This document shows positions 34,901 through 46,109 of a stretch of 64,000 nt of DNA, piece after piece. The stretch is from positions 24,165,063-24,229,062 of the forward strand of contig CM037472.1 of assembly GCA_021014325.1 (NCBI GenBank). Direction: 5' to 3'. The number at the start of each line of letters is the position of its first letter. Within the stretch, counting starts at the first letter, position 1. A model generated the notes under the pieces. It saw only the letters and a list, made by a program, of their open reading frames with translations. It ran no database searches and was not told the origin of the DNA. The stretch comes from Plazaster borealis (lineage: Eukaryota; Echinodermata; Asteroidea; Forcipulatida; Labidiasteridae). Made by a program: the position numbers and the translations under genes.

Positions 34901-37900
34901 CTGATACATGTATCTTGCAGGAAAAGAGGACAGCAAGAGTCCTGTGAAACAGTAGTTACCACTGTAAGTGTACATTTCCCTTAACTTTCCATAACAATTA
35001 CCGCCAAGTTAACCAACCATTTGAAATTTGGAACCATTCAACTGCCTGGGATTGTGTGTATGGTGGGGCAACTGTGCAGAGAACTATGGGCGGTTGGGTT
35101 GGTGTAGAGGTATCTGTCTCGCCTTCCACCTCTAGGACCCCGGTTCAAATCCCACCAGGGGCACTGTGTGGATTGGGTTTTCAGTCCCTACCTAACTGCG
35201 TGGGTTTTCCCCTGGAGTATTTCTCTGGGGTTTTCCTCCCATATCTAAAACTGAATTTTCCTTCTTTGTCTTCTCTCAATGGGGTTCTTGGCTAGTATAA
35301 TGATTAAGTTCGCTTTTCTGAGAGTCCTTGGCTTCACAACCAGAATTAATAAATGAAATGAAATGAATCACATGACATTATATTGCAGGCTGCGTAGTGC
35401 ATCTACCATAAAAAACCGCAGTGGATGATTTTGAAGAGTCAGACAGTAGGAGAGTTAATATGTTTTTGTGGGTGTACCTTTGAGGTGTCTCTGTCTGCCC
35501 TGCTTGTAGTACTCAATGTTGACTCCTGTACGGTGGTTATGAACCCTGAGGTCAAGCATGTCCTTCCGATGAGAAAACCATTCCTTCACTTGCATCAGAT
35601 CTTTCACTATACATAGACACACACACAAAAAACAACAACAGACATTCAGACTTCAACAATCAACAGGGATGAAATTTGCCAAATGTGAAAATTCCAAAAA
35701 ATAGCCTGCAGGCCCGGGTTCCCCTTTATTCCAGACCCAGGAACCTTCCAGATGTTACAATTCAGTTTTACAGACTCTGTGCATCACCACAAATACAGAA
35801 CTACAGGTTTGGACACAGTGTGGACTATTCCTTTATCCCTTTGTTGACTGCTTTACTTTTTTTCAAGAAAATTTGAGGGCTCAAGGAGGTTTTGAAAAAA
35901 TCCTGAAATCAGGAAAAATCCTGAGAAATCACATGCCTGAATCAAATATTACAATTAGTTTCATTACACCCATTGCTGAATACGCTCCACCAGTTCGGAG
36001 TGGATCCCTCATTAAAACTGGTACACTTCAAATCGAACACCATGCAAAAAACGGGCACTTTGCATTATTAAGGGGTTTGAATACTCAACATATGGTGAAG
36101 GTTTGCAATTATGAGATTTGATACCACTGGAGCAACGTAGGGAGAGTCTGTGCATCTCCTTTATATAAAAAACTCACTGAAATTTACTTTTCAATTTACT
36201 CAGTTTAGTTCTAAGATAACTGGGAATAGAACTTTAAGGAGAAAGAAACAAATTACACAGAGTTGTCTTTTAGAATAACTGGAATGAAAAAGAGTGCTAT
36301 TCCATGTTTACTAACACTTTTTATTGAAACGGAGTAATCATGTATTAATTTAGCTTTCCTTAATGTTTTTTGTATTTTGTATACTTGTGTCCTCTAATTT
36401 GACATAACTGTCTTCATTGTAAATCATGCCCAATTAAGTTTTGGCTGCGACCCATGATATTAAATTTACAAATTGAATGAAAGAATGTATATTCTAAGTA
36501 CACAAGAGCAGCCTGTTTCTGGTTAAAGGTTCTTGATCTTGGAATGGTCCTCATGACTTTAAACATTGCTCACAAAAATTTGATACAAAACACAAATTTG
36601 TGGTTAAACCAGCCCCTTCACTCTACCCCTCTTTGTCCCCTTCTTCATTTTTCATCCCTTGTTTTTTTCTGTGTGCTTTCTGCCTCTCTCTTTTTATTTC
36701 TTTCCACTTATCTGCTTCTGTTACACCAGTATACTTGTTTGTGTGTGTTGTATCATCATTTAGACCCCAAAAAGACTCAGCTAGGGTCAAACTTCAGGCC
36801 ATTAACTATTTTTTGCAAACAGTTTATAATTTGGAGACACTGGTTTAAGTAGCTTATCAAACGTAAGCCAGTTTACGATACTACAAAAAAATAAAACAAA
36901 TCCCTATCAAGTTTACTACCACTTTGAATTAAAAAAATCTGATGAATTTTTGTATAATTTCTGAGACAGAGACTGTGTGGAGAAAATTTAGCGAGACTCA
37001 CACTCTCTATCCCGAAAGATGGACAGCCTGGTGACCATTCCATCCCTGAGGAGGTAGTGTGCAAACTTCTCCAGTTTGGCTCTCTTATACATCAGCGTCT
37101 TCTTGCCCTGGGGGCATCTGGACTGGAAGTCATTCAGGGATAGCTCCAGGGCACTCACCCAGGATGGGGGCATGTCAAGGTTCTTTTCCTCTTCTTGATC
37201 TTCATCCTGAGGAGGAGGAAGAGGCAACGCTTTATCAAATACTATTCCTTATTCTCACCCATACACTCTTGCTTTGCTGAGATGTAGAGCACAGAGCCAT
37301 TCCAACAGCTTTATTCCACGTACTGCATCTCTTTGGAACTCCTTGCCTGGTGCAAATTTTTCTCCAAACTACAATCTAGACTGTTTGAAGAAGAATATCA
37401 ATTCCTACCTTCAGCTCCCCCGAGCTATTTTCATCTTAAACATTTTCTTCTTGTAGACCCTTACCAAGTGTGGCTTTAAGCCTTGTTTGGGGCAAACTTT
37501 CATTTAAAAATAAATAAATAAATTAGGGATACTCAATATAAAAACAACTAAATGATGGACACCAACACAGGGTTCAAACTTGGAGGGAAAATCCACGCGA
37601 CAGCACGGCTTGTAGCTCAAAATGTTTACTGGACCACAAAAAGTTGCATTTCCTTATGGTGATCCCTTTACTGCCGTTTCCCATGTTGTATCATAATCTG
37701 ATCCCTGGTTATACGACAGTATAAGGTTTAATGTCTTCTGACTGGTGCCCCCCAAACAAAGATATTGATAAAATAGGGAGACTGCCGACTTAGGGCTAGA
37801 TAGCTCAGTTGGTAGAGCACCGGCACTTAAATCCGGAGGACATGGGTTCAAATTCGTTCTAGTCAATTTTTCTTTGTTCACCAACAATTACTTTATTAAA

Positions 37901-40900
37901 AGGATAGCACTTGCATTAATCGCTAAGACAAGCAAATGCATGTAAATATCTCACATGCTGTGTAGTTGTGTGCACTCGTTGCAGAAGGGTTCAAATTGAT
38001 AAGTCGCACATTTCTAATCAATAACAGAGCTGCCAACATTTGCATCAAAATTCAAGGAGCTATTTAGAATTACAATCAACATAGTAGAAACTAAGTTTCC
38101 ATAATCAGGGAGATTGTCAAATTCGTTCTTCAGGGAACTTTCTGCAGAATCAGGGAGAGTTGGCAGCTCTGCAATAAAAATCAACCTTACCTCATCATCT
38201 TCCAGATCCAAGCCATCCATTTCAAGCTCTGGGATCTCTAAGACTGGCTTCTCATTATTAGGCAGCATGTATTCCCATCGAGCACAATCCCCAAGGTCAA
38301 AAATGAGATCCTAAGATGAAAAGTACATCTTAATGATAGATTAGACATGTCAGGACATCTAGCATGTCTAGATTAGGCTGAGCTCTTTCATTCATCAATC
38401 ATAGCTATAAATGTTCATGGGGATTAACTGTGCAAGTCTTGGGCGTATTTGAACATTGGCCCCCATTAAATTGTGCAAATTTGTTTCCATTCGCACATTA
38501 ATTTAATTTTGAAACAGCATCATCTGTCAAAATTAGTTCAGAAAAAACAAAAATAATTTTGGCCAAAATCGGGCAATGCAACTTTAAAGCAATACATGTA
38601 GGAACTTAACGTTCCCCAAAATGTTTTAATGTGCGAGAGACTTGTAAGGTTTATTGCCACCATTTATATAAATATCAATGAGTGTTCCATGCATAAAAGA
38701 GATCTCTTTAAAAAATTGAGTTGTTGTAGTTGGTACAGTGTAATCTATTTTGCTTCCTTCATTAGAGGGTGTCAAAAGAAAAAAAATCCATTCCCTGCTT
38801 ACATCTTGACAATCTAGCATGGATTAAGCATCCTTAGGGCCAGGTCACACATGGCAATTTACAGGCAACCAGTTCCATGCAATCTCCACAAAGGCAATCA
38901 AATTCACGTTTCAAATTTCACATAATACTCTTGGGGAGTGTAAGACACTGTGTGAAAAATGTCCCCTGTGAAATATTTGTTGTATTCAAAACAGATGTTA
39001 AGGAGTTATCAATCTAAAAATCTAAACCAGATGCCACATTAAAAAAAAAAACCCGGGTTAGAATTGACCTGGATTCCGAGTCCCGTGGGGCCTGACCCAT
39101 ATCTGCGTCTGACCCGGAGTCTTTGTCAAAATGACCCAGAAACGGATCAAATTGATGCAGAAATGTGCCACTGAAGAGTTCCTTTTGCATGCTGTACAGT
39201 CGGTTGCCTTCAAGTTGCCCATATAAATTGCCCCCTTTGACAAGGCCTTTAAACAACAATGAGATTTTTGTACGTCAAGGTTTAAAATCCAAAATAAATG
39301 TATCTGTCATTCTTACCCTGCAACCATTGGAGCAGTCCTGCATGTTCACCCAGTAGTTGTTATTATTCCACAGAGACTCGATCCCAAGGAAGGATTCATG
39401 GCTGGTCGGGAAGGAGTTCCCGGTCAGCGGTTCCATAAAGAAGTTCTCTGGAACTTCACGCTTGCCGGCTAAGACCAAGACCCAGCTGTGTACACGAAGG
39501 CCAAAGAGTTCGTCTACAGGTGGCTTCTCAAGTTCCTGTTGGTAAACACATTCAGGTGTTTAACAGTCCTAGCATTTCTAAAGACAACAGGCCTGATGCT
39601 TCGATTTCGGAAGGGCAAGGGCACCAAGGCATTTTCTCCATGAAAGGGCACCTCTATGAGGAAATTGTAAATTTCCATTGCAACATTTCAAAGGGCACCA
39701 AGGCAATGAGACCAGGGGTCGATTTCACAAAACTCTTCCTAACTTAGGACTAGTCCTAGGCAATGCTAAGAGATAGGACTAGTCTTAAGTACTGGTCCTA
39801 ACTTAAGACTAGTCCTATCTCTTAGCATTGCTTAGGACTAGTCCTAAGTTAGGAAGAGTTTTGTGAAATCGAACCCAGGGGCCGATTTCACAAAGAGATA
39901 AGACTAGTCTTATCTGAAGTTAGGACCAGTAACTGGTCTTATCTTAAGACTAGTCCTATCTCTAAGCATTGCTTAGGACTCGTCCTAAGTTAGGAAGAGT
40001 TTTGTGAAATTGAACCCAGGGGCCGATTTCACAAAGAGATAAGACTAGTCTTATCTGAAGTTAGGACCAGTAACTGGTCTTATCTTAAGACTAGTCCTAT
40101 CTCTAAGCATTGCCTAGGACTAGTCCTAAGTTAGAAAGAGTTTTGTGAAATCGACCCCAGGGGCAATGAAGGCAATTGCATCCATAGCATCCATGAAGTA
40201 TCAGGCCCTAGACAATACTATCTTTGAAGAAATTGTAGTCCTTGATGGAAGACCACAGAAGCCTTAAGCAAGCCCCCATGTCTCTAGATTGGGCACCCTT
40301 GTGACAATCTGCTTTCCTCATAATAATAATAATAGTAATAATAATGTCTTGTAAAGCACACATATCCAATATAAAGGTGCACAAAGCGCTAGAAAATTAT
40401 TTATCTATGATCGTCAGGCAAACTTTGAATCATTCCTGGAATGTTCTCACCTCCCTTGGGAGTATACAAACTCTGCAGCCTGTTAGGCGCTCAGGGGTTA
40501 ATCAAACACAATACCAACTCAGCCCACACAGGTCCCCGTTTATACTTCTGGGTAAAGAGAAGCAAACGATGCTTAGATATATCTTACTCAAGGACACAAG
40601 TGCCATGTTTGATCAGTCTGGGATTTGAACCCACATTTTGACAACTTAGCCACCAGGGGCCAATTTCATAGCGCTGCTTAACGGTAAGCAAATTTTGTGT
40701 GCTAACTATAGCAGAAAAATTTGCTTAAGCGTAAGCATATTTCACAGATAGCAAGAAAATTAGGCAGCAAGCTTGCGCGTACAACATGGATTTGAATTGT
40801 TACGTCATTCATTCCACACAGTAAGCAACGGAAGGTTTGCATGCCTTTTTATGTGCTTACAGTTAGCAGCGCTATGAAATGGCAACTCGGGCGGTAAGCG

Positions 40901-43900
40901 CAACATCGGCGGTTAAGCAGCTCTATGAAATTGGGTCCTGAGCTTGAAACCAGAGCACCAGACCACTCGGCCACGACACTCTATATTAAATTGTCTTTTA
41001 ATCCCCTGTCGAAACTGTAGTTTCTTATATAATTTGGATTGTCTTAGAATTTGTTTGACTAACCTCTTGCTTTATCTCCTCCTCCTTACGTCTTTTCTCC
41101 TCTTCCTTCTGCTGAGCCTCTACCTCTCTCGATTCCTGCTTCAAGATGAACTTACTGCGTAGGTCCTTTGGAGGTTTCACAGTGTACTTCTTCACTTCTT
41201 TTTTCTGCTCTTCCTTCTTGACCTAAAGGAGCAATGGAGGTTCAAGCTTCCCATTAGTGTCAATAATTTTGTTCACATAGGGTATGTTCAGACAGCGTAC
41301 TAAGTTAGACCCAAACCGGTTTAACTTTTACGAGCAGCGGGGGGTGGTCGTAAAAAAAATTTCCCTTGCGTTCAGACAGCACAGAGTTAAACCCGATCCG
41401 GTTTATCTTCGGTTTTAAGAGGTCAAAGCAGACGCGACCCCATTACTCTAACATCCGGTTTTATTCATTAGAATTTGCGCGCCGAGATCATACTGCTGCC
41501 GAGTGCCCTGGACGATCATCGGAACATGTTATATATTGGATAAAAATGGCTCAATCGAACGCGAAAAACAGTTTTACCGCAGGGAGGATATGAGCACTTA
41601 AAACAAACAAGAACACGACTGTAAAAAAATGAATTAAACAAACAAAACATGACTGAAAAGTGTACATAAAATTGATACAAACCGCCGAGGAAACTCACCG
41701 AATTAGCATCCATATTCCATGAAACAGAACACGTTATATTTTTGTGTTTTATACCACCGGTTCTGATTTAATTAATTCATAGTTTGTACCTCAATTGATT
41801 GGAAGTTGCGATCTCTCAAAAGCTGGTGCCGCGATTTTTATTCCGATTCGTTCATAAACACCACTATACACGTGCAAGTTACGTAAATACATGTACTTTT
41901 CAGTGTTTCCCAACAACGTGGAGATTGCTGGCGCGTGGCCAAGGGAATTTCTCCTACACAGCCTCGCACCCACGGCAGTTCATTCTCCTAATAATAAAGT
42001 ATAGCCACTAGTAACGGTGACGGCAATAAGCACATCCATGGGATCGGTGATGGATAACTATGGGATATCAGTGATTGATCACTATGGGATGGCAGCGCTG
42101 TGCATGTGGATTGTGAGATTCATTAAAAAATGTTCATGCTCCTTTGCTGCGCTCATAGTATACGCATGAAAAACCGTTTCAATATTATAGGACACACAAC
42201 AAAACACGCTTGGAAAATATAAGTTTGTTTCAGAATTTAATAAATCATGGGCGTGGGCCGTTGTTAAACTGCATACACCGATCAAGAGAGTTTCGCCAAC
42301 TCGGTAAGCGGCAAGAACGTTTGTACTCAGTGCTTCGGCACTACAGACCACTGTATACCACTCAAGTGCTCCGGGTCCCGGGCGTGTGCATCGAACCGGG
42401 TCCCGGGTGTGTGCATCGAACCACAAAATGGGTCGTCCGTTGTGAGTTAAACCGGATGTCATTCTGTCCACACGCAGTGTTAAAAGATAAACCCGAACTG
42501 GTTTAGACTTAGACCGCCTCGCTGGACGGTTTAAGTTTTGGGGTTTAGACCCGATCCGGTCTAACTTTTGTTGCGTTCAGACGCACAAAAGTTGAACCCG
42601 AACCGGTCTAAGTTGACTTAGACCAACTTTAGTACGGCGTGTGAACGACCTCATAGTGGAAAATCGCTTCAAAATTGTTTAACAAATTATTGCCAATTTG
42701 CCGGTGAAGTGATACGTCACTTCCTGTCGCGGTCACAGTCCCTTCCCTGACGATGGATCACATGACCATGCATAGCAACCAATTCCATGACCGTTTCACT
42801 GTGCCCCCAAAACATGGGACAGAAAAATATATCGATTGCAAGTTGTTAATGCTTGCTGTTTCCATGTGAACGATGGTTTGGTTTTTTGCAGGCGACTGTA
42901 GCCATACAAAATGAAAGTCATACATGAAGAAATCGCCCTATTCTAGAAATTGGCCTGTTGTGGTTTTAAGATGAATGGATGTTACGGCAATTTCCCCAGG
43001 GGGAATCGCTTGGGGATAATCAGCATAGAAATCCACCTCGATGTAGTGCCTGGTCGCCATCTTTACTGCGCTAAAGCTTAATTCAGTCATTATGGAAACG
43101 CCAGGCTATGACCTTGATTATCTCATCACTTCACTTGCGAATGTTTGAAACTAAGATTATAGCTTATTTTTAATGTAGTAAAAGAAAAGAGCTTTCCAAT
43201 AGCATCCACCATTTGATGACAACAAAAATCTCACTAAAGCACACTTACGATAACAAAAAGGCCATACAACATTGTAAGGAACGTACCTCATTTTTTGTCT
43301 TCAGTAGAGGGCATATCTCTCTCACTTCATCACAGAGTGTGGTCTCTCTGGTGGCATATCCACACACTACGTATGCATCGAATCCGGAGCCTAGTAAGAG
43401 TGAACACAATAACGTACTGATCTCAAAGCAGTTGCCTCTTTGTGTCTTCAGTACTCTGGTAGGTGATATCATTGTTTTGGGCTAAACAGAAGGAAAAGAT
43501 AATGCAAATTAAATGTATTAAATTATTAGAATAGGCAATACAAATATTTTCTTTTCTGCTTTTGAGAAATATCAGACAGTAACTTTCACAATGTTGCTCC
43601 TCCAAAATCCATTTCTGATTTTAATTTGTTTTAAACAAATTTTTATGAGAGATCGCCTATTCTCACTATTTTACGATCTTCTCGTGAATCCACGGACGTA
43701 ATGCAAACACATGGAAGATAGTTCCAGTCAGTTGTCCGAAGATGCATTGGTGTGAATGCTGGGGAAGTTGGCGTTCGATTAGCTCATGTCAGGGGCTCAC
43801 CTGGATGAGCACACCGGGGGCGACGTGGGGAAGCTAATCGAACGCACCCATGGTGTGTCACTGCATAGTAACTCATAGGGAATCGTAGCACAACCAAGAT

Positions 43901-46109
43901 TTATCTTGGGTAATAACGCCAGGTTAATTGGGTCAATATACAAAAGGATTTGGGCAAATTGAAAAAAGCTACCAACCAGTTCTATCGGAGGCACGAGCGG
44001 ATCAAAGGTGATATAGTCAGACACAAATTCAGCGCATCCGTCATAGTCGTACAATTCATTGTAAGGCAACTGGGTCGGCCGTATGGTGGTGCAGACAAAC
44101 TTCTCAACTCCGCACTCGTTGAGAGGGTTGAGTAAAAGTGGCTTTCTGTCTCTGTACAGGTGAACATATTGACGGCGGAAGTTTTCAGCAAACTGTAGAA
44201 CCAGTTTTTCTTTGGTGCTGTTCTCTTTGTACGTAAATGGTTGGTTCTCATCAATGGGAGCAGCAGTGGGTATGCTGAATTTTAAAATACAGAATAAACT
44301 TGTTAAAAATTCAACATCACAATACTGTTTAAGCTATAATTTAATTTTCACCATTGAAACAGTAGATTAACATCTAAAGGTAACAGTCTGATTGGGGTTC
44401 TTGCCATAATTTTTATTTTAAAGTGTGAAGCTCTGGAACGAATAATTTCCATTTTGAAAATGTACTTTTGTTATGACAGTTTTTGTAATTTTTTGCACAA
44501 ATACAGACAAAATTACTGTTTTTCAATTTTTTAAAATTTGTAGGCATAATGTATTGTTTTATTTACAATGTATTTTTAGCATAGCTCAATTTTTCGATGC
44601 AACCAAGAGGTTCATCGACCAATCATGCAAGGAATTCGATAAAACACCCATTTATTAGTTGTGGGCATGCACTACTTATGCAAAAATGCATAGTTGCGTG
44701 TTCTAAAAATGAAAATCATTGCCCGTAAAGATGGCCGACTTTACACTGTGTGACGTCAAGGGGGAACTACATGTTCATAACATACATACACACACAAAAC
44801 ATAATGGGGGAAAAATGTATACATTTTTACTTTGTTGCATTTCAGTTAATGTTGAGAATTTACATGTATGATGTAATTTGTAAATGCTGGCTAGTAAGAA
44901 GTATTAATTGTTTGTTTGTTTAGAAAAATCGGCAAAGCTCCCACGAGGGGATATAAATGCCAAGGCCCAAGCTGGCAACAGCAAATCTCTCTCATACAAG
45001 CATTGATTTATGAATCATGGGAATTATTAAATGTTTCCACAAAGGTTGGTGAATAATTTGTGACAACACATGAGCACTTAATTTCATATTGCCTTCCTTA
45101 CACTACAGTGTATTATATAATTTGATTTTTCCTATAGTTTGTGTAGTATATTTACATAGGCGCTCCATGAGTACCACGTATATTGTTTATAACAGGCATG
45201 CCATACAACATGTACCATATACAGGCCAAAGGTCATCTGGAAAGTTCTGGTAATAAATGAACCATGTGGTGGTTCCTTGTGCTACGTTCTGAACCTTCTC
45301 CTCGTCACTCGTGTGGTTATTTGACAACCGTAAATACATAACAATTTGCACAACCAATGTCTTATAATAGTACGGATTGATTGAAATGCAGTGTGGTTGA
45401 ATGAAAACATTGAAAAATACACAAACACACAAACACTCAAATAAAAAAAATAAAAAAATTACCAGGTCCCTGTGATTAACTGAGCTCAAGCAAAATTGTT
45501 TATCTTATTAAAAATAAAATGTCATTATCAATTAAAAAACTACCAACAAGAAAAACAATTTTTTTAATAATTATGTTTTCTAACAATACATTTTGCGAAA
45601 AGTGCAAATCGTTATTGCAAATTTCACACAAATCGTTATTGCAAATTTCACATAAAAAAACAAGTGGAATACAAGATAATAATAATAATAACAACGAACA
45701 TTTATATAACCTCCGTTCATGAAACATGCTCCCAGGTGCTTATTAAAAATGTCAAAACAATAACAAAAAGTCAAAACATACAATGGACGTAGAGATAATT
45801 TAATATAGTTAATGGGTAACTAAAAAACAGTAACAGACAGTACAGTATATAAACATCAATTTAGTGAAAGCAGTTAGGATATCAACACTAAGATGATGAG
45901 TTTGTTCACATGAACGAATGTTGCTCTTACAAATCAATCTTTGGTGGTTCCACCGTGATTTGGTCCATCTCTTCCATCATCTCCTCGACAGCCGCCAGGG
46001 CTTCGCTCGGTACGGCCGACTGCCTGTCATCTTCGACGACCCCTTCATTATTATGGTCTTCAGAACCTGACTCCACCACAATCGATGGTCCTTCGTCAAT
46101 ATCCTCCAT
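25929..46109 (-). CDS. DRC7: DRC7 / CCDC135, nexin-dynein regulatory complex subunit 7 (863 aa, 15 exons)
   Basis: Exons, 5' to 3' on the minus strand: 46109-45931, 44274-43977, 43481-43287, 41222-41064, 39535-39317, 38310-38191, 37206-37002, 35606-35478, 33883-33651, 32543-32328, 31387-31277, 29440-29330, 27655-27461, 26701-26562, 26010-25929. Every junction is GT-AG with matching phase; total 2592 nt, close to the usual family length (about 870 aa). The protein is the axonemal linker protein of motile cilia and flagella (Drosophila lobo, Chlamydomonas FAP50). Recognisable segments: an acidic N-terminus; FVCTTIRPTQLPYNELYDYD; a transglutaminase-like segment LKTQRGNCFEISTLLCSLLL (Cys at about residue 177) with FDAYVVCGYATRE; a Lys/Glu-rich coiled coil at residues 225-277; LWNNNNYWVNMQ; a second coiled coil in exons 12-14; and a C-terminal RHKENAPHKYMALEQRL motif. 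It is probably expressed in ciliated cells and sperm. Confidence 0.95.
26279..26550 (-). repeat. DRC7: SINE-A copy next to the DRC7 exon 14 donor
   Basis: It runs from the ATTTC/ATTTA tail at about 26279 to the tRNA-like head ending at about 26548. B box GGTTCGAATCCCACC on the minus strand. The DRC7 exon 14 donor is at 26561, so the SINE head starts about 13 nt into intron 14, in the same orientation as the gene. Confidence 0.85.
26803..27085 (-). repeat. SINE-C copy
   Basis: Includes 'atgaaaccaaggatgcctcc', 'caattctagtacacaggacc' and the head 'gtgtcttggtcgagcgatta' on the minus strand at 27085-27060. It lies in DRC7 intron 13. Confidence 0.8.
27788..28075 (-). repeat. SINE-C variant copy
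   Basis: The head on the minus strand reads GTGTCATGGCCGAGCGGTCT, with B box GGGTTCGAATCCCGG. The body has 'tacccatttacagctgggtg' and differs from other SINE-C copies, so this is a subfamily. It lies in DRC7 intron 12. Confidence 0.75.
28888..29230. repeat. M1 MITE, opposite orientation
   Basis: Starts AAAGGCATCATACACG and continues with 'atcccaacatatgcataaaa', 'gggctcaattggtcatt' and 'aaacacccttgttgtacaaa'. These are the reverse complement of the M1 copy at 7043-7413. The far end is degraded into T-rich sequence. It is in DRC7 intron 12. Confidence 0.75.
29610..30420. repeat. host repeat carrying a Harbinger-like insertion
   Basis: The outer sequence, 'gtggacctgagaacaaaaga' and onward, matches the uninterrupted copy at 57858-58020. 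In this copy a stretch of about 75 bp ('cttacacacgtccacacag' ... 'ttttccttaagtgtac') is present twice in tandem (30233-30300 and 30308-30380). The right end joins a SINE-D (30400-30560). Confidence 0.75.
29658..30209. mobile_element. PIF/Harbinger-like non-autonomous element
   Basis: The ends are inverted repeats GGCATAAAAAACAAAACTGT and GGCATTAAAAAACAAAACTT, with pairing continuing into TTATTGCCCTTTT. It is flanked by TAA on both sides. The empty site, with a single TAA, is at 57900-57902 in a related repeat. A 3-bp TWA duplication is characteristic of PIF/Harbinger. It is 552 bp and T-rich, without a transposase frame, and lies in DRC7 intron 11. Confidence 0.85.
31500..31750 (-). repeat. 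SINE-A variant
   Basis: The head on the minus strand (about 31745-31680) has GTTGGTGTAGTGG and the B box GGTTCGAATCCCTGG. The body differs from SINE-A proper in carrying 'gtgccttgcattggaccc'. Copies of this subfamily also lie at 49856-50095, 59525-59768 and 62290-62480. DRC7 intron 10. Confidence 0.75.
32810..32935. repeat. GAGACCGAGACC-rich element
   Basis: Imperfect GAGACCGA and GAGACC repeats on both sides of 'acaacaaaaggtcttgag', ending GGTCTCGAGACCTACAACAC. It lies in DRC7 intron 9. I recall similar GAGACC-repeat elements with CAGTGTTGTAG ends in other animal genomes. Confidence 0.7.
33130..33375 (+). repeat. SINE-B copy
   Basis: Contains 'gggtgtgatccctggccata', 'acaaaaatattgacaaaat', CAGCTCAGTTGGTAGAGCGC and the B box GGTTCAAGTC, ending in 'tcaatttttcattgttcaac'. 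A 3' fragment of another copy lies directly upstream (33045-33120), so this may be a dimer. DRC7 intron 9. Confidence 0.8.
33932..34770. repeat. direct duplication of about 220 bp
   Basis: Segments 33932-34175 and 34545-34770 are direct copies. Shared lines include 'gacaatagcacacctgaagg' and 'gttgctttccaaatgccatt'. The segment between them has a fragment of the AATTTCATAG family (34310-34500). DRC7 intron 8. Confidence 0.85.
35091..35370 (+). repeat. SINE-A copy, near full length
   Basis: Head GGTTGGGTTGGTGTAGAGGT, B box GGTTCAAATCCCACC, body with 'tgcgtgggttttcccctgg' and 'ggggttcttggctagtataa', ending in AAATGAAATGAA. It is the best single copy for building a consensus, in DRC7 intron 8. 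Confidence 0.9.
37652..37885 (+). repeat. SINE-B copy
   Basis: TAGCTCAGTTGGTAGAGCAC A box and GGTTCAAATTC B box, preceded by 'aaacaaagatattgataaaa' and ended by 'tcaatttttctttgttcacc'. It lies in DRC7 intron 6. Confidence 0.85.
38026..38172. mobile_element. CAGAGCTGCC-ended MITE, second copy
   Basis: Ends CAGAGCTGCCAAC and GTTGGCAGCTCTG, flanked by CAATAA on both sides. It ends about 18 bp from the DRC7 exon 6 donor (38190). Confidence 0.8.
39592..40210. repeat. GGCCTGATGCTTC-family repeat split by a foldback array
   Basis: The left part (39592-39717) and right part (40157-40210) together form one copy of the family also seen at 15817-15985. The ends CAGGCCTGATGCTTCG and GAAGTATCAGGCCCTAG are inverted. 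The insertion at 39719-40154 is described separately. DRC7 intron 4. Confidence 0.85.
39719..40154. repeat. three-unit array of palindromic GATTTCACAAA elements
   Basis: Unit 1 (39719-39872) is a near-perfect palindrome with arms of about 75 bp, starting TCGATTTCACAAAACTCTTC and ending with its inverse. Units 2 (39882-40012) and 3 (40023-40154) are almost identical to each other at an offset of 141 bp, and are shortened variants. Junctions read CCCAGGGG(C)CGATTTC. All units are built from ACTAGTCCTA, CTTAGGAC and GACTAGTCTTA modules. Confidence 0.9.
40430..40985 (-). repeat. SINE-C copy split by a foldback repeat
   Basis: The SINE body (40430-40650) and its head (about 40935-40985, GTGTCGTGGCCGAGTGGTCT on the minus strand) are separated by an insertion at 40655-40937. 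The insertion's inverted ends are GGCCAATTTCATAGCGCTGC and an inverse ending GCTCTATGAAATTGGGTCC. DRC7 intron 4. Confidence 0.8.
41281..42651. mobile_element. 1.37-kb TIR element in DRC7 intron 3
   Basis: The left end GGTATGTTCAGACAGCGTAC and right end (inverse of AGGTCGTTCACACGCCGTAC) are inverted. They are followed on each side by several CCGGTTTAAC / GACCGGTCTAA-type motifs (subterminal repeats). CATAG flanks both ends (41276-41280 and 42652-42656). The interior contains a tandem CCGGGTCCCGGG(C/T)GTGTGCAT pair (about 42369-42420). No transposase was recognised. Superfamily unassigned. Confidence 0.75.
43287..43481 (-). other. DRC7: DRC7 exon 3: transglutaminase-like core
   Basis: The 65 codons encode PTRVLKTQRGNCFEI followed by STLLCSLLLGSGFDAYVVCG. 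The Cys in RGNCFE is in the position of the nucleophile of transglutaminase-like folds. Whether the domain is enzymatically active in DRC7 is not established by the sequence; a structural role is more likely. Confidence 0.7.
43771..43845. repeat. short hairpin GCGTTCGATTAGCT
   Basis: Arms GCGTTCGATTAGCT and AGCTAATCGAACGC are separated by about 45 bp. Probably the core of a MITE, in DRC7 intron 2. Confidence 0.6.
45594..45652. repeat. 24-bp tandem duplication
   Basis: CAAATCGTTATTGCAAATTT with the following CACA occurs twice in a row. DRC7 intron 1. Confidence 0.85.

Noticed and set aside
41366..41593. 75-codon open frame inside the 1.37-kb TIR element as a transposase
   Set aside because: No transposase motif or DDE residues recognised; too short and compositionally random.
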